A stretch of DNA of 64,000 nt from Paguma larvata. Taxonomy: Eukaryota > Chordata > Mammalia > Carnivora > Viverridae. The stretch covers positions 71,273,312-71,337,311 of the forward strand of contig CM057826.1 of assembly GCA_030068075.1 (NCBI GenBank). Direction: 5' to 3'. Within the stretch, counting starts at the first letter, position 1, and the number at the start of each line of letters is the position of its first letter. A program made the translations under genes and the position numbers. The notes under the pieces are model-generated. The model did no database searches. It worked only from the letters and a program-made list of their open reading frames with translations, and was not told the origin of the DNA. Positions 38,001 to 50,866 of the stretch are shown in pieces.

Positions 38001-41000
38001 GGAAATCTAAGCCAGCTTCTTTGTGCGGTCTCCAATCCTCCAGAGTTGTGAATTCCCCCCAGCCTCCAGGACCTTACCCCACTCCACCCTCCTCTTTGTT
38101 TCAGGTCAAAGACTAACAGCAAGTTTTGACTTTCAGAACAAATTATTTTAAGCAAAAGAACTGATTCTACATGAGATATCTGCATTTTTCGAATTTCTGT
38201 GTGTGGGAGAGAAAAACTATCCCCACTTAGACAGAAAGAAAGGCAAAGAGTATCCTTCAAGGGCAAAGGTAAGGCTGAGAGTGGAACAAGATAGATTTTT
38301 TTTGGAAGACAGTCAGGCAGATATTTCTGTTTTGCCAAATTTTACCGACCACCTCTCATAATCAGTTCCGAAGGCAAGCTTGATTCAGTGCATCCCAGGA
38401 ATGGAGGAAAATGTGTATAGAAATAATCGACATAGGAAGGCCTGCATACTTAGTCTCAGGTTCCACAGACCCAATGCAGCTGTTTCTGTTTAAACAGAAA
38501 AGAAAAGGAAGTAAAGAATGGAGTGGGGAGAGAAGGAGGGAGACAGGGAGGGAGAGAGGCAGGAAGGGGAAAAGGCATTTCCTACTAGGGATAAAAGGCC
38601 TAAGGAAGCAATATGCAAGCATTATCTGTTACTTCCGTTCCCAGGGGACCAGAACTCCCCACATCTTACTCAGAACTTGGATTCTAAAGTCTGTTTCTAT
38701 GGTGAAAATCATGTAGAATCAACCATCAACAATTTTGCTTGATATTATCTCTTCAGCAAGTTCAGCACTGCCTCAGGGTTGTTTTTCCCCTTCAGACCCA
38801 GAAGCAGATCACTGTCTCTTAGTTGAGGACTAGATGAAGTATGGGAGGTATGCTGTGTGAAAAATATTTGCTTGGCTCCTTCTCAGGGTTGCGATATGTC
38901 TACACTGAGAGAGGCACGCAGCAACCGGACCTGACAGAAGTGGAATCTCATCTCAGGTCATGCTGTGGCAACGAACCTGGCAGTGGAGTGGCCGGCACAA
39001 TTTTTCGCATTTAGACCCGTGCAGTCCAGAAGCTGCCCCGCTAAGAACTGGTTTATCGGTCCCAGTCTAGCATGATGGAACTATTTCCCCAAGAGAAGCA
39101 TCCATAGGTTCTTGACCCAGAGAGTCTGCTTCTTTAAGTCAGCACTCACTAAACCCCAGTCCTCTAAAACTGTTACTTCTGGGAAAGGAGCCCTTAGTTA
39201 TGCCATTAAAGAATCTCCGAGATGAAAAGCAGGGAATAAATGAGACTGATAAGAACACATGAGCATGAAAAACAGCACTGGAATTAGGTTTTAGCTAAAG
39301 CGTTGAAGCCATATGCATGGGGGCCTGGGATATGGCGATGGTCGAATGTAGGACTTTTTCTTTTAAACTGTGTTCACATCTCCATGTGGAATATGTGTAA
39401 TTAAATAGCAGGTGGTATTAGGAGGAACTGTGAATATTACCACAGTTTTGAGACACTGGTGAAATGATAAAAAAAAAAAAAAAACTACAAAGTTTTTAAT
39501 TCTAGTATGAAGAGAAATATTAGTTGTAGAAATTCACATAAATTTCATAGTGTGGTGATTTCTTGCCATGCAGCATCAAAAGTATTATACTTATTACAAA
39601 TTACACTACATTACTGTTACTTTGCTTAACTTCATGCCTTCTCGCATACTTAGTATGTGCTATTCTGCGTGCTCTGCTCACTATTGTTTTTAGTCCAAAT
39701 AATTTGAAATGTAATTTGTTTTGTTTTCCATAACACAATATTATTTGAAAGGAATGTAGAATTACATTTCAGTATTTCTCAAAGTTTTATATGAATGCCT
39801 TACCAAATAACTACAAGAAGCCTCTTTAAACAGTAAATACTTACGCCAAACTGAATTTTCTTCTTATAAGAAAAAAGAAGACTTATGCACATATGAATTA
39901 TGGTTCAGTTGCCATTTTCTAGCACGTAATGTGACAAATTAGTGTAGATATGATTTGGAGTACCGCTAGCATATCCCCCAATTGCCATTAGCTATGATGG
40001 AGGTTCCTCTTTCACATTGTAGTTCAATGCATATATTCCTTTCCAGGAAGCTGTTTTCCTCCATGTAGTGATTCGGGGACCCAGGATCTATCTACCTTGT
40101 AGCTCTTCTATCTCTTAAGCCTGTTTAGTCCTCTGCACCCAGCTAATAAAACACAAAAGAATACGGAAAGGGCATATCTGTTTTCCAAAGGGCTTGCCTT
40201 AAGAGTGGCACACATTACTTTCACCACTATGTCATTGCATTTTGCTGGACTACCAACAACTAAGGATTTGCTGCCATTATCATTTCTTCCAGGTGTCTTA
40301 GTTCATGCAAGTTATTTTTTTTTTTTTGTCTCATTTCCAATCAGGAAATTAAGAACACAAGCAATGAGGTCGGAGCAGAAGAGTGAGGAAAAGGCAAATG
40401 GAGGTAACTTCTTAAGGCTAGGAATTAAATTACTGCTGATCTAACATCAGTACAATTGTGAAAAAGAGGGTGCGTCAGGAGCCGCTCATCCTAACTCCAC
40501 CGGCATCTCTGCCCTTGATGGGTGAACTGAGAAAAATAATTCTACTCTTTGGGCCTATGTTTTTGTAGTTATAAAATAAGGGAGTTGCACTAAGGAAAAC
40601 TTCATAAAACCATAATCTGAGATTAAATTACCACACAATTAATTAATATAATTAATAACTACACAGCCTTGCCACAGGCACATGGATGGTTTTATCTATT
40701 ATTCTTAAAACATTAAAAGAATCAAAGACTTCCTTAATAGTAGTACTGTTGCCACCACATCTATTATTACTATAATTCGAATTAAGCTGACCCTTTACTG
40801 AGTGCTTACTACATTCCATTCATTCTGTTAAGTGAAATAAATTTATATCAAGCTCAACCAGCCAGCAGTTGCACAAATGAAGACAAAACCTCTGCCAACT
40901 CTCCTCATAACTCTTTTATGGCTGTATTATACTAGATTCACTGACCACTGGAAGGAAACTCTGGATGAGGTGAACTATCATTAGGCAGTTCTATCACATC

Positions 41001-42224
41001 TGTATACCTGTGAACTCAGACCAAAGAGTGAAAAATTGCTCTAACCCATGATCCCACCAAGGGCCCTTCCTCAGTTTGAATATTCTGTGTCTCCATTTCC
41101 ATATTTGAAAAATGAAGTTTATGTAGCTTACCCATAGCTCCCTCAAATGCCTTAAGTATCCATTAAGTCATTGCTCCAAAGCAATAAAAAACCCAACTTC
41201 TGAGAATTAACTATATGAACATAAGGTAATGAAGCCAACTCAATTATCCATGGTAAAAGATGACAAGGAAAAGCAAGACTAAATTGAATATACAGGTGTC
41301 CCCAAACCATATTTTTGCCATTCACCTAAGCTCTTAACTAGCGCTAATAAGCTGCAGAAGAGAAAGATTTGAATTTTATCACTTTCTCTCTCCACCCCCC
41401 TACTTTTGTCTGGTTCAAGTCCTAACGGGCAGTCAACCACCCTTTAAAAGGCAGGAAAAGCAAAGGCTGGACTGTGCAATCGATAGACTGGATAATTAGC
41501 CCCTGAGTAATTGAGAGTTAACGGTCTTATATTAACTTCACCCCATTACTCCCAGAATATGCACAAGCCAGAGCAAGTTGGACATGAATACGAGAGAGCA
41601 GAAGAAAAAAAGGAGGGTGGTAAAGGAAGTGGGTTATTTGCCTTGGGGTTATCATATGATGGGAACTGTAATGACACAAAACCAGATAACAACGGCAGCC
41701 TAGCAGAGTGACTCCAAACATGACAAGATGGTCCCCCAGAGCTGTAAGAGAGTGGTTTCCCCTCAGCACCAAATTATTTTTCTCTTTTCTTCCTGCAACA
41801 AAAGACTCACTCTTGGCTTTGGCTCTGTTCCCAAAAGATTGGGTAATTAAGCAGGTAAGATTTCCAAGGAGAAATAAATATTTTTCAGTTACTAGACATT
41901 GTCATTGGGCTTTGATTCAAATGTGCATAATTTTTGAACAGGAAACATAATGAAAGGAATGTTTCACAAATTAATATAAAGCCCACAGGCATACCTGGCA
42001 CTCTCTTACATGAAATCATTGTCTTTCATAAGCCAGGAATGTCGACCAAGTATCCTTCTTGGAAAACGCTTTCTCCTTGTAATATTAGCACTGGTTTTAC
42101 AGAAGGAAAGCTCAACTTCAAGAAAACTGCTTATAAAATAGGACCAGAGCCTGTTTTTTCTTGGTTCGATGCCATTTTAAAATAGAAGGATATTGGTTTC
42201 AGCATTATCAGGGAAAACAGTGCC
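35074..42224. other. repeat-poor anonymous sequence (first part of 14.4-kb SINE-free block)
   Basis: No CAN-SINE, L1 or LTR recognised. Faint MIR-like traces at about 40540-40605 and 40790-40840. (TTAA)n at 36099-36120. A purine-rich tract at about 38515-38570 accounts for the charged frames there (38411-38742). The 136-codon minus frame at 37928-38338 shows no domain. Runs of TAAT-type motifs occur at 36660-36740 and 40640-40660. Confidence 0.5.
36099..36120. repeat. (TTAA)n run
   Basis: Self-complementary tetranucleotide repeat, visible directly. Confidence 0.9.
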
Positions 42225-42360
42225 TCTTCTTCAGAGGTTGAAAAGCTAAAGAGAAGGGTTAAATGACCTGCATAATTTTACACAGTGACTAATTCAAATT
42301 AGAGGTTTGGATACAGAGTACTGGGCTCCAGGCCCAGAACCCCAAAATACTATTTTCTAA
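42225..42360 (-). mobile_element. MIR SINE fragment, antisense
   Basis: 'gggttaaatgacctgcataa', 'ttttacacagtgactaattc' and 'gagtactgggctccagg' fit a reverse-complement MIR core. Confidence 0.5.
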
Positions 42361-43129
42361 AAATAATGTGAAACTCTAAAAGGTAAAATGGCTTAAGAAG
42401 CTGAAGAAATTCCCCCAAAGTATAATTTCAACTGTGTAAGTGAGAAATAGTCAAGCGCAGGTTGAATGACAAGTGTGTTGAAAAATGCCCGCGCGATCAC
42501 TGGGGAGATGGAACAACTTCTTTCCCCTATAGTAACGAGAGGTTTAGGATAATCATTCCACACTCTCTTGTCTGTTTTTCCAACAGCAAAGAGTAAGGTA
42601 ATGGTCTAGCCATGTGATGGAGGATATCCTTAGCGCAATCGCATCTTCTATGAACTTGACTTTGGAAATTTAAAGTATTATGATAAAAATATACTTATAA
42701 TCTCACTTTATGCAAAATATAAAATAAATTTCAAAAAATTAAACATATCAAGAATTGCCTAATTTCTAAAATGATGGCTACTGAATTATAAATTACAAAT
42801 TCATGTGAATTGGTAAATACTCCCATTATCTGAGCAACAATTTTATGTGCTTAAACACGTCTATGAAAGATTTGACTGAATATCATACCATTATTTTAAT
42901 GTTCACCTTCAATGTAATATAAAAATTTTCATAGCTTTATTTTTCAAGCAATTAAGTGGCCATAATGGCGTTTGGTGGCAGGAAAAAAATCTGGAAATCG
43001 ATAATTTGGTGGTAAATTTTAGAGGCAATAAAATGTTAAGATAAAGACTGGGCCTGTTATCAACTTATTGTCTGTTGGCTCCAAATACATTTTTCATTGC
43101 CTAGGCAATAAAAAAAAATACAAGAACCC
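42361..43129. other. anonymous non-coding sequence
   Basis: No gene or repeat recognised. Confidence 0.5.
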
Positions 43130-43740
43130 TTAAAGTGTTATTTTCCTTTCCTTGCTGGCATGATGTTAAGCTTTGTCAAGAAGGTGCTAGAAGGACATTG
43201 CATGAGAAAAGTGTTTTTCTTGCTGGTTGCAGTGTGCTTCTGGCCAGGCTCCCGCATTGGCACTACAGGTGGCTTCTTTTAGTACCAAGCACCAGCACCC
43301 GCAGCACAGCAGTTTCCAAAGCACCTGGCTCAGGCAGTCTCGGGGTTGAGGACCTTCTGGAGAGCCACCTCTTGGTAAAGACGTTTCCCCAGCACTCTCA
43401 CAGGTGGGTTTCTGGCCAGCTCTAGAGGGCAAATTTCTAGGAAGTTCTAGGTGTGCAGCAGCACAGTGATTTTTCTGCCATCCAGTCAGCCTCAGTTCTG
43501 TCCTCTCCTTCAAAGACTGTCTCTCAGCCATAGAGAGACAATTCCTCCTTGCGTGCTCTATTTCATTCCTACGGGTAGGCACTGTTCTTTGTCTCTAGTA
43601 ACACTAGAATCTTTAGAATCCTACTACCAAACCTTACTAACTACAATCTATACGGAGTAATTCTTTAAACACACTTTCCTTGTTCAAATCATTTCACAGT
43701 TTCTGTCTTCTGAATGGACACTGACCGATACAAACCAAGA
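43130..43740. repeat. probable ancient interspersed repeat, family unresolved
   Basis: Composition differs from its neighbours (higher G+C, CT-rich). The end 'gaatggacactgaccgatac' resembles ends of old mammalian interspersed repeats, but I cannot name the family. Opposing frames of 96 and 131 codons cross it and are treated as chance. Confidence 0.35.
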
Positions 43741-46333
43741 CTGAATGACTCTGATCCTCCACAATGTTATTATCAGAGAGATCACTGTGAATATTTTAGA
43801 GAAAATAAAAAGAATTTCTGAAATATGCTAGTAACTTGAATACTTATGCATTCAAAGGAGGCATCCACTGTTTACATTTATTCTTCTAAGCAAATTTTCT
43901 TGAAACACGGTAACTTTGAATTATACTAAGTTTTGGGGACCTCATTCCTTATATGTGGCTGTCTTACGTACAAATACACAAGCTTTCTAAAATGTTGTCA
44001 ATGTTTTATGCCAGCCAATAGCTCACTAAGTGTTGAGTCTGCAATTTATGTGTAAATATAATGCCTTATAACTGCAAATACGAAACCACACACTGACCAA
44101 AATTACAGAATGCTTAAAAATATTTTTAAATTGAAATGAGGTATGACTTTGTTCTCCAAGCGACATTCTTTTATGCATTTCCTACCAGTACTTGCATCAT
44201 GCTGATCCTGTCTGCTCAGTCAAGTATCTTTTCCTTTGCACTGAAAAGCAGTCACGGGGGGAATAAACTACTAGACAGAATGGATCAGCATCCAGCTTGC
44301 AAACCATTGTGAATATTTATAGAGCATTTGAGTGTTATTAGCTGAATCTTTCTCTCAAAGCACTGCTTTTGAAATATGTGACCAGAATGATAGCTGAGAA
44401 AAGAAAACTCTGTGTGTGTATGTGGTGTGCGTGTGTACACGCAAATCCGCACAGGTGTCCACATTTGTGAGCTTCTCACTGCATTTTTCCTGTGGTATTT
44501 TCATTCTCCTTCTCAAAACCACTTGTGTCTTAGTATCTCTCACTTTAGGTATCTTGCGAAGTCTAAGACTAGACCTTCTTTCTCTTGAAGCAATGAGAAA
44601 TGGAAGCAGAGTTCCCTTTATCAAAGCAATGCAGACTCATTCAACAGAAAGCAAGATATAAAAATCTATAACTAATACCCACAATTCTTCTAACTGATCC
44701 AGAGTCAACTTATGTTACCACCTAGTATACACATACATATGTGTGCCCACTCACATTAACAAGTCATGTTCTTCAGGATATTTTTCTAAATATGCTGTAT
44801 ATGTATTGACAGTTTTCTAACAGATTTTGTCAACTGGTACACTTATATCATATGCTACATTTCAGGACTACCACATTTTAGTATTCAAAGAGCACAAGGT
44901 AAAATTAAATCACTAAAAAGAAGAATATGAAATAACAATGAATAAGAAAAGTCTGAAAAAAACCTTGAACTAGGAATATTCATTTTCTAACAAAGCACTG
45001 GGTTGACCAAACAAATTGCATTTGTCTAAGTCCCCTTTAATGGGAGGGAAACAGCACTGTTTGTAATAATTAGAATTACTGAAATATAACCAAGAATGTA
45101 TGAAGTATGTTCAGAGATATCAGAAATAGCAGTCAAGTCAAAAGTTTAAGGTTCAAAGGACTGAGATCTACAGTAGGAAGCATCAAAGCAGATAGGGCCA
45201 GCTGGCTCTCATTTAATTTTATATCTTATTTCAATGCCAAGAAAGAAAGAGTTGATAAAGCTATCTCAAAATCGGTTAGGAAACATCACTTTCCTTCATT
45301 CATAGAGTAGTCATAATTAACTTTACCAAAAAAAGCAACTTAGTGAATTAAAAGTTTGTCATAGGATCAATATATATTTTCTAAGGTTATATGTATGTGT
45401 ATGTCTAACTTTTAGGAAAAAGGCACTGTCTCAAGTATCTCAAGTAAAGGCTGGTCTTTACTATACAATCTTATCTCAGAAAAGTAACTTAACTAATATG
45501 TACATTCCAGGATAGATTTTTTTTTCCTTCTGCTAAGAAAACTCAAAGTATGAGACTTGTGTCAGCATTATCTAGAAACGAGATGACATTCTACATTATT
45601 CCAACATGAGAGAATAAAGAATTTGTGAGTACGTAATGATTTATTTTTGATGTTGAACGAGTCACTTGGAGAAATATGTAATTCAATTTAATAAATGTTT
45701 TCAAAACATTATGTTGCTCTTAATAAATAGAACTCTCTATCAAAATTAAATTATTGACTTAAGAGCAGTAAATAAACTTTGTTTACTAAAGAAAAAAAAT
45801 TTACCTTACTAAAGCTTTAGCCAGAAATGAAAAACACAACATTTTTAATTTTGTTCATTCACAAGAAATTTCCAATATGATTCCTAAAGGATTTCCATAT
45901 AATAGAATTTTCATTCTATTTTTTAGTACTAATGCATTGCTACTGGTCATATTTCCAATGCAAGAAGATGACCTAAAGAATCATATATCAGGAAGTTCAG
46001 TTCTTTAAAAATGAAAAGTCCTCAGATGATATGTCTTCATAGTAAATAACATACAATTCAGAGGTTTAGAATGATCATGAAGACAAAGAAGAACCAATAA
46101 TTAAACTTATTCCCCATGGATGGACTGTTCACCTAGGCAGATATATATATCTACATACAGTTACTACTGCCTGGCTACTTTAGAAGGCATGAGGTCATTA
46201 CAAGTAATTTTACAATATCCTGACATTTATACTTTGGCAATTTCAAATGCCCTACCAAAATATCCATATGATGATTTAGTAAATCTTCAGAGTCAATAGA
46301 AAAATGGAGTTTTACTTTGACAATTGATACCTA

Positions 46334-46343
46334 CTCTCTCTCT

Positions 46344-46386
<43 letters not shown>
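46334..46386. repeat. (CT)n(AC)n compound microsatellite
   Basis: A CT run followed directly by about 19 AC units. Confidence 0.97.
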
Positions 46387-46387
<1 letters not shown>

Positions 46388-47390
46388 AATAAGATCTCTA
46401 CTCTTTAGGAATTAAAATGTAATCAGGAGAAGACATAAATATGAAAATTACAAATAGATAATTATTTTAAGAGACAGCATTCACAAAGTAAAATCCCTAA
46501 CCATATATATTTACTCAACTATGGTTTCAATGCTAGCCATTAATGTATTCTTGAATTGCCAGATCCAAAATCCTTCATATTCACTGAACTTCCTCAGTAA
46601 CCAAGTAACATGTTTTGCTGGTTTAGGTAGAAAAAGTTCATCAGTAATTTCAGACTGTTTTCCTACCATAACCAAATGTTGGCCATAATAAAACCAAAAC
46701 CTCAGATATAATATCTCATTCATCTACCTCATAAACTATTGTTGAGATGAAATTATTAAACGAGATGAACACTACAAGTCATCACACACTCAGTTATGAA
46801 AAACGGAAATTGTGAACAAATGTGGGAACTTGAGCAAGAGGTTAAATATCTGATGATATTGACTTATTTATAAGAGAACAGCCTCAGTAAATAATTACAG
46901 AGTATATTCAGAATGCAAAGTATACACAGAAAAGAGGACTTACAAGTGTTCCAGAGATGTTTTAGATGGTAGGAGATAGGTTACGTAATTTTTATACTTC
47001 TCAAACACACACACAAAAAATCATAGAGTCATAATGATTCTCAAAAGTTTCATTGATAGTAAAAAAAAAGCTGATTGAGGGTTAAATATTAAGTTATGCA
47101 TCTATTTCTCTAATATGCAGTCAAATATTTTTTCAACATAAACAAAAGTTGAAGATTACATACCATATTGACTCTAAAAGTTGAAGACCATAGTGTCTAA
47201 GCATCCTTAAAATTTGCTTTGTAATTATGAAAAGTTAGATTCCAAACTTTCCTAGGTTTAGGAAATTTCTATTTGATTCTTAAGTGTCCTGTGAGTTTAC
47301 CTTCACTGCTTCTCAAAGAAAAGCACCAGACTTTTCCCACTTCAGAAGTCTGACTTCCCCATGATACATTTTGAATTGAACCATGGTTGA

Positions 47391-47702
47391 CAGTTTTATT
47401 ACAAATATGTTGCACTTGTAATTGTTACACCAAAGGAAGTGATTGAAAAAATTTGCAAAGTTATAAAATTGGACTTTAGTTCTGTGGAGAATGAAGAAAT
47501 AAATGTTAGGTTTAAAAATAATATCCTAGGAGATGTATATATCAAGACAAAAAGATTCAAATTTGATTTATTATTCACTTTGGGTATAGCACTTTCTGAT
47601 CTGGAAAAAAAAAAACTCTCTGAAATTGTTCCACTTTACATAAGTGGTGACAAATCGCTACTTATAGATTTCTTTCCAAAATCCTCACTGTCCATGGCAT
47701 AA
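47391..47702 (+). other. unrecognised 103-codon open frame, possible pseudogene fragment or chance
   Basis: Open from just after a TGA at 47388 to the TAA at 47700-47702, in AT-rich DNA where stops should be frequent. There is no ATG near its start: the in-frame GTG at 47439 is the first near-start codon. The translation mixes charged and hydrophobic residues (for example EKICKVIKLDFSSVENEE) and looks more protein-like than other frames here, but I recognise no family. No splice sites, poly(A) tail or target duplication were established. Confidence 0.2.
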
Positions 47703-49458
47703 AAATTTCTCGAAAGGGTTCCGTGTGTTGCTATTTTAACATCTCCCACCACACTATACAAATGCCAGTCTGACCAGTCTGCCTTTAGGGCTTTCAGAAG
47801 CAGCTTTCTTTAAAGGTTACAGGGGATGTTATGTCTTCTAAGAATGTCAGCTCTCTTGACAGTTCTCCATGATATCAACATGGTTGATACTAAAATTTAA
47901 GTAAACGGGTGTAATTTAAGAGGGCATTCTATTCATGAGTCCATTTTTATGTTTGCTAATTATTTCACACATGAGTTTTATTTCTAAGAAAAGCCATCCT
48001 GTTTCATTCGCATAGCTTTCAGCTTTAATTATTTCATTTTTACTTTTCATTAGGTGAACCCATACCTTTAGACCTTTTCAGACCTCTGGACCCTTAGACC
48101 CTGGAGGGGAGGTGTTTCGTTTTAGAAACAGTGCTCCGTTCCACCTAGGGAAATCAACACTCCGTCCCACTCTTCATTAAAAATCCCGTGTACAAAAGAA
48201 CAAAACTCTAAAACGCCCATGAGAATACACTTATAGGCAGAATGGATTTGAGTTTATAACATTTAAATTTATTTCGGTGTTATTTCAACTTTAAAAAGCC
48301 AAAAAATATATCATAGGCTTTAGTGTATTCTTCCACATCTCACCGATTAATTCATGTAAGAAAAATAAGTGTGGCAAGTGTCTAGAACATCAGCTGAGCT
48401 AATTAGTATGTCTTTTTGAATTGAAAGAAGTTGCATAGAAATTCAGTTTGCACAAAAACAGAATTCTAATGCAAATATGCGCCGCTATTCTATGAGAGAT
48501 TTACTTTCAATACCTGAGTAACAGCTCACAGATTAAGGTAATTAATGTTCTAAATTACATCAAATATGCATTAATATGTTCTCCCTCCTGATTTCTTCAA
48601 TTTGGAGATTATTACACATTAGGTATCTTTTCAATTAAGAAAACAAACTGAATTGTGACTGTCTTATACATTTTGTGGAAAAACCGGGAAGGCAGGTTGG
48701 TAATGCATTTGACAAAGATTTAATGCCAACCAATAGTATATCTTACAAATTCAAAATGTAACCTTCAAAGATGCAGAGAAAATATATCATGTAAAAGTTG
48801 ACAATGTTGCTAAAAATAAATACCTAGCAGAAGTAGTATTAACATTACAAAAAAAAATCAAATGATCCCATACCAAAGATTACTCCAGGAAAAACTGAAG
48901 GCAAAATAATAAAATACCAAGGTTTCAAAAACTGATAAACCAAACTGATATAAAAGCATCACTTAAGCTTATTAATTCCATCACATGAGCTCTGTGTCAA
49001 ATTACCCACATGGTTCATAAGAATCGAGAAATAAAGTTGGATTGCTCCTGCCCATTATTACTGTAGGGTAGTAGCTTCACTGGTTCCCCTCTCCTCCCCC
49101 CTAAACACACATTCCTGGCTTACCACTGTGCCTCATGCTGAAGGCTTCTTAAAGCATTTTTGAAACATTCCAGGAATGAATTTCTGAGAACTGTAGTCAT
49201 TCATCTCTGGTATTGAGCAAAGTTTAAGAACCAACATGGATTCTGAGTTGCTTTCTGCATAGTGGTCTATGTTAACATAGGACCGTTGTTACACTGCATT
49301 CCTAGTAGCTATGCCTTCCATCCTTAAATTTGTGCAGACGGCTCTGCTAACCTCCCTCAGACTGAGGTGGGATAACCATGGCATATTGCCATCTCACAGG
49401 CTACCATCACTATATATTATGCCATCGACATATAATGTTGTCTGAATTGTACATTTCT

Positions 49459-49641
49459 TTTAACTTTTTAATGTTTATTTTTGAGAGACAGAGAAAGACA
49501 GAGCATGAGTGGGGGAGGGGCAGAGAGAGAGGGAGACAGAATCTGAAGCAGGCTCTAGGTTCTGAGCTATCAGCACAGAGCCCATGGTGGGGCTTGAACA
49601 CACAAACTATGAAATCATGACCTAAAACCGACAGGGCCACC
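49459..49641 (-). mobile_element. CAN-SINE, antisense, head partly deleted
   Basis: Tail, GA-rich segment and body are normal. The head is cut from about 'atgacctaaaaccgacaggg' to 'gccacc', so part of the tRNA-derived region is missing. Flanks tgaattgtacatttct (49443-49458) and tgaattgagcatttct (49642-49657) form a 16-bp duplication with two mismatches. Confidence 0.93.
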
Positions 49642-49658
49642 TGAATTGAGCATTTCTA

Positions 49659-50012
49659 ATCAAGGAACTGTTTTATCTTCTACTAGTGAGTACCAGGATT
49701 CCATCTGAGTTTATTTGACACCCGTCTTACTGGAGGTGTGCAATCATCTACCTGGCAGTCATGTAGTGACTCTTTCCCACCCTCGGATCCCCACCTCTGA
49801 CTCTCTGTGACCAAGGTCCAAACCATTGTTATTTCTATGGGTTTTCCAAACCTGTAGCAATTTCCATTAAGAGTTCATTAACTTAGGTGTTCAGATTTTA
49901 ATGTTAAAAGTAGCATATATACCCCCATTGCAAGTATAAGCCATCCCAACATACTCTACATTCTGAAAGAAAAAGACAGAAGGAGTGAGAGAGAGAAATA
50001 AGGAGGAATAAA
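49659..50012. other. anonymous non-coding sequence
   Basis: No gene or repeat recognised before the GGAA array. Confidence 0.5.
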
Positions 50013-50130
50013 AAGGAAGGAAGGAAGGAAGGAAGGAAGGAAGGAAGGAAGGAAGGAAGGAAGGAAGGAAGGAAGGAAGGAAGGAAGGATGGAAGGAAGG
50101 AGGGAAGGAAAGGAGGAGGGAAGGAGATAG
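50013..50130. repeat. (GGAA)n microsatellite, polypurine
   Basis: Uninterrupted AAGG units from 50013 to 50089, then GGAA units with scattered substitutions to about 50130. The FLPS repeats in the two minus-strand frames are its translation. Confidence 0.97.
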
Positions 50131-50387
50131 GAAGATGAAGGAAAGTTCTGCTTTTCACTAACTGGTTGATTATGGGGAAAAAACTTAACCAGCCTGGGTG
50201 TCAATTTTTTTTTTTTTTTGGTTGTCACATATAAATCACTGTTTTGTACAATTTTAATTTTTGCAACCATACATTTAATTAAACCGAGGTCAAAGTCCAA
50301 AAATACTAAACAAAAGCTTGGCTCTTCAGTCCTCTGCTCTCTAACCCCAACAGAACATAGTACCAATATCCCTGGAATAAGAAAATA

Positions 50388-50487
50388 ACTATATTTTGAC
50401 AGCTTACCACATGTCAGGCAATCTACTAAGATAGTCACATACACTATCATTTTTCTAGCAAAATGAGCTACGAGTACGGAGAGGGAA
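50388..50487 (-). mobile_element. MIR SINE, antisense, left part of split copy
   Basis: 'cagcttaccacatgtcaggc', 'aatctactaagatagtcaca' matches the start of the reverse-complement MIR. The expected continuation is found only after the sense MIR, at 50729. Confidence 0.6.
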
Positions 50488-50728
50488 CAGTATGGGGTAT
50501 TGGTTTAAAGGCCAGGAGGCAGTCTGTCTGTAGGGGTTGGAATGTCAAGGTTAACACTTGTTTAATTGTATCGTTTGGAGAAATTACTTAATTTATCTGT
50601 GCCTCAGTTTCTTTATCTGTAAGACAGAAATAATATTACTTTCTTTATGGGCCTAGTGATGTAGGCTTTAAATAAGATACAGTATTCAAGCACATAATAA
50701 GCTGTTAAGGCACAGCAACCACTCTTAT
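50488..50728 (+). mobile_element. MIR SINE, sense, inserted in an antisense MIR
   Basis: Starts 'acagtatggggtattgg', continues 'agaaattacttaatttatct', 'gtgcctcagtttctttatct' and ends near 'agcacataataagctgttaa'. A near full-length MIR. Confidence 0.7.
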
Positions 50729-50862
50729 TATCTCCAATTTATCTATTAGGAAATTGGGGCTCAGAGAATTTAAGTAATAACCTTAAATTACACAGCAATC
50801 AAAGGAAATTGCTAAAAATCAGCTCTATCTACAGTCCCTAAATCATACTCCTATGTGTTACA
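50729..50862 (-). mobile_element. MIR SINE, antisense, right part of split copy
   Basis: 'ttattatctccaatttatct', 'aggaaattggggctcagaga' and 'aaattacacagcaatc' continue the reverse-complement MIR begun at 50388. Confidence 0.65.
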
Positions 50863-50866
50863 CTTT

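Larger units (their letters stand above)
43741..49458. other. repeat-poor anonymous sequence (last part of SINE-free block)
   Basis: No SINE, L1 or LTR recognised. Contains the CT/CA microsatellite at 46334-46386, an unexplained frame at 47391-47702, and small featureless frames at 44285-44661, 45107-45310 and 46511-46723. Confidence 0.5.

Noticed and set aside
43130..43740. Opposing 96- and 131-codon frames as a bidirectional gene pair
   Set aside because: Neither has a domain or splice structure, and the segment looks like an old interspersed repeat.
49904..50450. 84- and 164-codon minus-strand frames with FLPS repeats
   Set aside because: Low-complexity translation of the GGAA microsatellite joined to unrelated sequence.
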